From the NCBI RefSeq assembly GCF_009708215.1, contig NZ_CP046175.1, positions 4,092,001 to 4,156,000 on the forward strand: a DNA stretch of 64,000 nucleotides, read 5' to 3'. Source of the stretch: Occultella kanbiaonis. Its GTDB lineage: Bacteria; Actinomycetota; Actinomycetes; Actinomycetales; Beutenbergiaceae. Made by a program: the position numbers and the translations under genes. Of this stretch, positions 59,805 to 64,000 are shown one piece after another; positions within the stretch are counted from its first letter, which is position 1; each line of letters starts with the position of its first letter. The notes below the pieces were generated by a model. It saw only the letters and a list, made by a program, of their open reading frames with translations, did no database searches and was not told where the DNA came from.

Positions 59805-62450
59805 ATGCGCGTCCGTCCAGTCCTCACGTCGGCGACCACGTTCGCCCTGGTCCTTGCCACGCTCACGCTGACACCGGTGACCGACGTCGCCACCGCCGTC
59901 GGGCGTGACGATGCGGACCCACCACCGGTGGAACCGGCACCGCAGATCCCACCCGGCTACGCCCTCGCCTGGGCGGACGAGTTCGACGGTACCCAGGCCG
60001 ATGGGACCGGGCTCGACACCTCGGCCTGGTACTACCGCGAGGGCGAGAAGGCCGAGTGCATGAACCGGCCCGAGAACGTCTCGGTCGCCGACGGGCTGAT
60101 GCACATCGCCCTGGTGGCCGACGACACCTTCGGTCCCGACTACACCTGCGGCGGCGTGATCTCGCAGGAGTGGTTCGGCTACGGCTACTACGAGACCCGC
60201 GCGCAGCTCTGGGGCGATCAGGGCTTCCACTCCGCGTTCTGGACGACCGGGCTCTCCGACGCGATGCCGGACACCCCGGACTACCGCGGCCCGAACAACC
60301 GGATCAACGAGATCGACGGGTTCGAGATCGACTCGCACGCGCCCGAGGTGATCGCGCACCACTCGCACTGGTTCGTCCCGCATCACGTGGGCAACCAGGG
60401 TGGCCTGTACACCGGCCCGGACTCCTCAGACGGCTATCACACCTACGGCTTCGAGTGGCTGCCGGATCAGATCCGGTACTTCGTCGACGGCGAGCTGGCG
60501 CGGGTCCAGCCGTTCTCGGGTCCGCACGGGTTGCAGAGCGTCTGGCTCACCACGCTGGGGTACACCGCCCCGGTCGACGAGACGAACCTCCCGGGCGAGA
60601 CCACCTGGGACTACTTCCGCTACTACGCGCCGACCGCGGACCCGAACGGTGCCACCCCGGGCAGCGTGGTCGTGGACAACGGCGACCCCGGCTACTCCGA
60701 GCAGGGCGACTGGGAGGACTCCGACACGGTCACCGGCGGGAACCAGGAGGCCTTCGGCTTCCAGGACCGCGAGACCCGCCGCGCCCTGTCCGCGGACGCC
60801 TCCGCCACCTGGGTCCCGGACCTGACCGAGGCCGGATCCCACGAGGTGCTGGCCTGGAACCCCAGCTTCCTGTCCACCGGCACCACCGCCGCGCACTTCT
60901 CCGTCACCCACGACGGCGGCACGTCCGACGTGGTCATCGATCAGTCCACCGCGGGACAGCAGTGGGTCAGCCTCGGCTCCTACACCTTCACCCCGGGCAC
61001 GGGGCAGGGTGTTCAGGTGGCCGCGGAAACCGATGGAGTGGGCACGCTGCGCACGGACGCGGTCATGTTCACCCCGGCCGTCGTCGTCGACGACGGCGGC
61101 CCGGGCTACACCGAGACCGGCAACTGGGCCTCCTCCGCGGCCGTGACCGGATGGCTCGACTCGGCGACCAGGTTCGCCAGCGACTCGGCCTCCACCGCCC
61201 GCTGGACGCCGACCCTGCCGGACGGCGGGACGTACGCCGTCTACGCCTGGACGCCCTCGCACGACCTGAACACCGCCGTCGCCCGGTACACGGTCACGGA
61301 CACCACGGGCGCCACCCCGGTCGAGGTGACCAGTGTCGACCGCTGGGTACCGCTCGGAAGCTACACGTTCGACGCCGGCACCAGCGGCTTCGTGGAACTG
61401 AGCAAGTCGTACGGAACGCCCGGATACGTTCGAGGCGACGCGGTGCGGTTCGTTCCGGTGCCCACTCCGGACACCACCGCCCCGAGTGCCCCACTTCGCC
61501 TCGACGGGGAGATCGAGGCGGAACCCGGCAACGGCGACCTCGCGCTCACGTGGCAGTGGCAGGCCAGTGCGGCAGCGGACGTGGTCGGCTACCACGTCTA
61601 CCTCGACGGTCAGCGCGTGAACGGCAACCCGGTGCACCGGACCTCGTTCACGATGAATGAGATGCGGGCCGGCACGACCGTCATGCTCACCGTGACCGCC
61701 GTCGATGCCTCCGGCAACGAGTCGGCGCCGTCGCGGCCGGCCCGGGTCCGGATCCCCAGCGACTCCCTCGCCCCGGCGGCCCCTGCGGACCTCGTCGGCG
61801 AGGCGGCGAACGAGCGAGGCATCCTGTACTGGTCGCAGAACCACGAGGTCGATCTGCTCGGCTACAACGTCTACGTGGACGGCGCCCTTGCCAACCCGGA
61901 CGGTCCGGTGGGCCACCCGGCGAACCCGGACTTCCCGCGGCTCGGGTACTCGCTCGACGAGCTCTCGAACAACGTCGAGCACGCCATCGAGGTGCGCGCC
62001 GTCGACCTGTCCGGCAACGAGTCCGCGGCCGCTACGGTCACGATCACGCCATTGCCGATGACGATCATCACCCCGTCGGATCCGGGCTACAGCGAGCAGG
62101 GCACCTGGACACCGTCGAGCGTGCCGGGATGGTTGAGTGCACGCACCCGGACCACGAACGTGACCAGCGCAACCGCGACGTGGACGCCGGACCTGACCGT
62201 GGCGGGTGAGTACGACGTGTGGGTGTGGGTGCCGAACCACGCCAACAGCACCGTCGGCGCCCGCTACACGGTCTCCTTCTCGGGCGGCACCGACGTCGTC
62301 GACATCGACCAGACCACCGGCGGCAGCCGCTGGATCCTGCTCGGACGGTACCCGTTCGAGGCGGGCACCGACGGGACCGTGGTGGTCTCCAACGGAGCCG
62401 TCGCGAACTACCTGCGCACCAGCGCGGCGAAGTTCATCCCGGTCGAGTAG
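59805..62450 (+). CDS. Secreted GH16 family glycoside hydrolase with golvesin-like and FN3 modules
   Basis: An 881-residue precursor with a signal peptide (about 1-33). The GH16 domain (about 50-285) has the catalytic motif NEIDGFE with nucleophile E169, D171 and acid/base E174, plus FHSAFWTT and the WLPDQIRYFVDG strand, so it should cut beta-1,3/1,4-glucans or related polymers. Then come two golvesin C-terminal-like modules (near 288 and 426; GYSEQGDW, GYTETGNW), two FN3 domains (near 556 and 654) and a third golvesin-like module (near 752; GYSEQGTW). There is no sortase signal, so it is released or wall-associated. Confidence 0.9.
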   Translation: MRVRPVLTSATTFALVLATLTLTPVTDVATAVGRDDADPPPVEPAPQIPPGYALAWADEFDGTQADGTGLDTSAWYYREGEKAECMNRPENVSVADGLMHIALVADDTFGPDYTCGGVISQEWFGYGYYETRAQLWGDQGFHSAFWTTGLSDAMPDTPDYRGPNNRINEIDGFEIDSHAPEVIAHHSHWFVPHHVGNQGGLYTGPDSSDGYHTYGFEWLPDQIRYFVDGELARVQPFSGPHGLQSVWLTTLGYTAPVDETNLPGETTWDYFRYYAPTADPNGATPGSVVVDNGDPGYSEQGDWEDSDTVTGGNQEAFGFQDRETRRALSADASATWVPDLTEAGSHEVLAWNPSFLSTGTTAAHFSVTHDGGTSDVVIDQSTAGQQWVSLGSYTFTPGTGQGVQVAAETDGVGTLRTDAVMFTPAVVVDDGGPGYTETGNWASSAAVTGWLDSATRFASDSASTARWTPTLPDGGTYAVYAWTPSHDLNTAVARYTVTDTTGATPVEVTSVDRWVPLGSYTFDAGTSGFVELSKSYGTPGYVRGDAVRFVPVPTPDTTAPSAPLRLDGEIEAEPGNGDLALTWQWQASAAADVVGYHVYLDGQRVNGNPVHRTSFTMNEMRAGTTVMLTVTAVDASGNESAPSRPARVRIPSDSLAPAAPADLVGEAANERGILYWSQNHEVDLLGYNVYVDGALANPDGPVGHPANPDFPRLGYSLDELSNNVEHAIEVRAVDLSGNESAAATVTITPLPMTIITPSDPGYSEQGTWTPSSVPGWLSARTRTTNVTSATATWTPDLTVAGEYDVWVWVPNHANSTVGARYTVSFSGGTDVVDIDQTTGGSRWILLGRYPFEAGTDGTVVVSNGAVANYLRTSAAKFIPVE

Positions 62451-62542
62451 GCGGGCGTCGCCGGCGAACGCAACCGGTCGCCGTCGGGCGGGCCTTCGAG
62501 TCAAGGCATGCCCGACGGCGGCCGCCGAGCGCGGGCGCCGGG

Positions 62543-62548
62543 TAGCGT
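62543..62548 (+). promoter_or_regulatory. Leaderless-type -10 element for the DUF885 gene
   Basis: TAGCGT eight bases before ATG 62557. Confidence 0.4.
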
Positions 62549-62556
62549 GAGGCCTC

Positions 62557-64000
62557 ATGACCGCTGCCCCCACCCCGCGCACCTCGACGCCGACCGACGC
62601 CATCGCAGACGCCTTCGTCGACACCATCGCCGGACTGAGCCCCATCGCCGCGACCTCGATGGGCATCACCGGCCACGACCACCTGCTCGACGACTTCTCC
62701 CCGGCCGGCGACCAGACCCGGGTGGCGGCCGCCCTGAAGGTCCTCGCCGATCTGGCGGACGTCGACCCGGTCGACGACATCGACCGCATCACCCAGTCCG
62801 CCATGCGGGAACGCCAAGGACTGCTCATCGAGCTCGCCGAGGCGGACGAGCACCTCGCGGACCTCAACGTGATCGCCTCGCCGGTGCAGGGGATCCGCGA
62901 GGTCTTCGACCTCATGCCCACCGACACGGCCGCGGACTGGGAGACCATCGCCGAGCGCATGCACGCCGTGCCCGCCGCCGTCGACGGGTACATCGAGTCG
63001 CTGCGACTGGCCGCGTCCCGAGGCGTGGTCGCCGCCATCCGGCAGTTCACCGAATGCATCAAGGAGACCGACGACCTCGCCGGGGACGCCTCGTTCTGGA
63101 CCACCTTCGCGACCGGCGCCCAGCCCGACGGCGCCGCACCCGCGGGCGCACTCGCCGGCCACCTCGCCGACGGGGCCGAGCGGGCCCGGACCGCCTACGG
63201 CACGCTCGCCTCGGCCCTGCGTGAACTGTCCGCGCAGGCACCGGCGGACGACGCCGTCGGGCGGGAGCGCTACGCGCGCTTCTCGCGCCGCTTCCTCGGC
63301 GCGGCGATCGACCTCGACGAGACGTACGAGTGGGGCCTGGAGGAACTCGCCCGGATCGTCGCCGAACAGGAGCACGTGGCCGCCCAAATCGGCGGTCCGG
63401 GCACGGCCATCCGCGACGCCATGGCCGCGCTGAGCGCCGATCCCGCCCGCAAGCTGCACGGAACCGACGCACTGCGGGAGTGGATGCAGACCACCTCCGA
63501 CGCCGCCCTCGACGCACTCGCCGACACCCAGTTCGACATCCCCGAGCCGGTTCGTCGGTTGGAGTGCCGCATCGCGCCGACGCAGTCCGGCGGCATCTAC
63601 TACACCGGCCCCAGCGAGGACTTCTCCCGACCGGGCCGGATGTGGTGGTCCGTGCCCGCGGGCGTGACCGAGTTCGACACCTGGGTCGAGAAGACCACGG
63701 TCTACCACGAGGGCGTGCCCGGTCATCACCTGCAGGTCGGCCAGACCGTCTACCGCTCCGCCCTGCTGAACCGCTGGCGCCGGATGGCCTGCTGGGTCAG
63801 CGGACACGGCGAGGGCTGGGCCCTGTACGCCGAGCGGCTGATGGCCGACCTCGGCTTCCTCGACGACCCGGGCGACCGCATGGGCATGCTCGACGGGCAG
63901 CGGCTGCGGGCCGCACGCGTGGTCATCGACCTCGGCGTGCACCTCGGCAAGCCGTGCCCGGACGAGTGGGGCGGCGGCATCTGGAACGCCGAGAAGGCGT
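62557..64000 (+). CDS. DUF885 family metallopeptidase-like protein (partial)
   Basis: Starts at ATG 62557 and runs off the right edge, with 481 codons visible. The N-terminal half is helical (DAIADAFVDTIAGLSPIAATSMG and onward). The zinc-site motif VYHEGVPGHHLQVG and the later WVSGHGEGWALYAERLM identify DUF885, whose members fold like M3/M32 carboxypeptidases. It has no signal peptide, so it is cytoplasmic. The full family length is about 550-600 residues, so roughly 70-120 codons are missing. Confidence 0.88.
   Translation, partial: MTAAPTPRTSTPTDAIADAFVDTIAGLSPIAATSMGITGHDHLLDDFSPAGDQTRVAAALKVLADLADVDPVDDIDRITQSAMRERQGLLIELAEADEHLADLNVIASPVQGIREVFDLMPTDTAADWETIAERMHAVPAAVDGYIESLRLAASRGVVAAIRQFTECIKETDDLAGDASFWTTFATGAQPDGAAPAGALAGHLADGAERARTAYGTLASALRELSAQAPADDAVGRERYARFSRRFLGAAIDLDETYEWGLEELARIVAEQEHVAAQIGGPGTAIRDAMAALSADPARKLHGTDALREWMQTTSDAALDALADTQFDIPEPVRRLECRIAPTQSGGIYYTGPSEDFSRPGRMWWSVPAGVTEFDTWVEKTTVYHEGVPGHHLQVGQTVYRSALLNRWRRMACWVSGHGEGWALYAERLMADLGFLDDPGDRMGMLDGQRLRAARVVIDLGVHLGKPCPDEWGGGIWNAEKA

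Noticed and set aside
60426-63104. Long open reading frame (892 codons) on the minus strand opposite the GH16 and DUF885 genes
   Set aside because: It is an antisense shadow produced by high G+C codon bias. The plus strand has clear domain motifs and a signal peptide, while this frame is Arg/Gly/Val-rich without any family motif.

Overview
The window is about 70% G+C and gene-dense. It carries WhiB, three LytR-CpsA-Psr (LCP) proteins, DUF3499, TIGR03089, an acyl-CoA carboxylase epsilon subunit and WbbL, which together mark an actinobacterium. It is most likely a non-mycolate lineage such as a Micrococcales relative, but I cannot name the genus from sequence alone. No tRNA, rRNA, CRISPR array, transposase or phage gene was found. 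No gap without a gene exceeds about 235 bp.

Layout. (1) 1-5321 (minus): ABC-exported wall polysaccharide operon (Wzm permease, Wzt ATPase with cargo-binding domain, methyltransferase, RgpF-like glycosyltransferase, and an RgpF-WbsX fusion cut by the window edge). A membrane protein (5395-6111) and a secreted peptidoglycan-recognition amidase with FG-GAP-like repeats (6170-8224) follow. (2) 8459-23671: dTDP-glucose dehydratase, the rhamnosyltransferase WbbL coupled to one of two tandem cation-efflux genes, then a conserved actinobacterial block: Trm112-like protein, phosphomannomutase, DUF3499, zincin-like protein, DUF5719, giant membrane glycosyltransferase, WhiB, TIGR03089, mannose-6-phosphate isomerase and a methyltransferase. 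(3) 23801-24784: a second secreted repeat protein ending in an Excalibur domain. (4) 24898-41295: a glycan island. It holds enzymes that fit a complete route to UDP-ManNAc3NAcA or a close relative (dehydrogenase, 2-epimerase, WbpB-, WbpE- and WbpD-like steps), four GT4 glycosyltransferases, one frameshifted GT2, a PglK-like flippase, and a GT2-DUF2304-DUF6541 trio. (5) 41385-45493: three tandem LCP ligases. (6) 45544-56787: housekeeping and regulation (CoA-binding protein, lipoprotein, DUF1361, purE-purK, GtrA, two-component system, class III cyclase, birA, DUF421, accD-accE). (7) 56813-59605 (minus): a small cassette resembling mycobacterial Esp substrate and chaperone genes (EspC-like, WxG/PPE-like, two YbaB/EspL-like proteins, one membrane protein). 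(8) 59805-end: a secreted GH16 enzyme with golvesin-like and FN3 modules, and a partial DUF885 peptidase.

How the parts fit. From memory, the order manA - manB - DUF3499 - zincin - whiB2 - wbbL - LCP - purE/purK - GtrA - birA - accD5/accE5 parallels Mycobacterium tuberculosis Rv3255c to Rv3281. The window therefore looks like that conserved cell-envelope block with a strain-variable wall-glycan island inserted between the mannose genes and the LCP ligases. Nucleotide-sugar enzymes feed the glycosyltransferases, Wzm/Wzt and the PglK-like protein could move products across the membrane, and the LCP proteins could attach them to peptidoglycan.

Many genes here have no Shine-Dalgarno but carry a TAnnnT -10-like hexamer 6 to 9 bases before the start codon. 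That is the signature of leaderless transcripts, and it was used to choose several starts.
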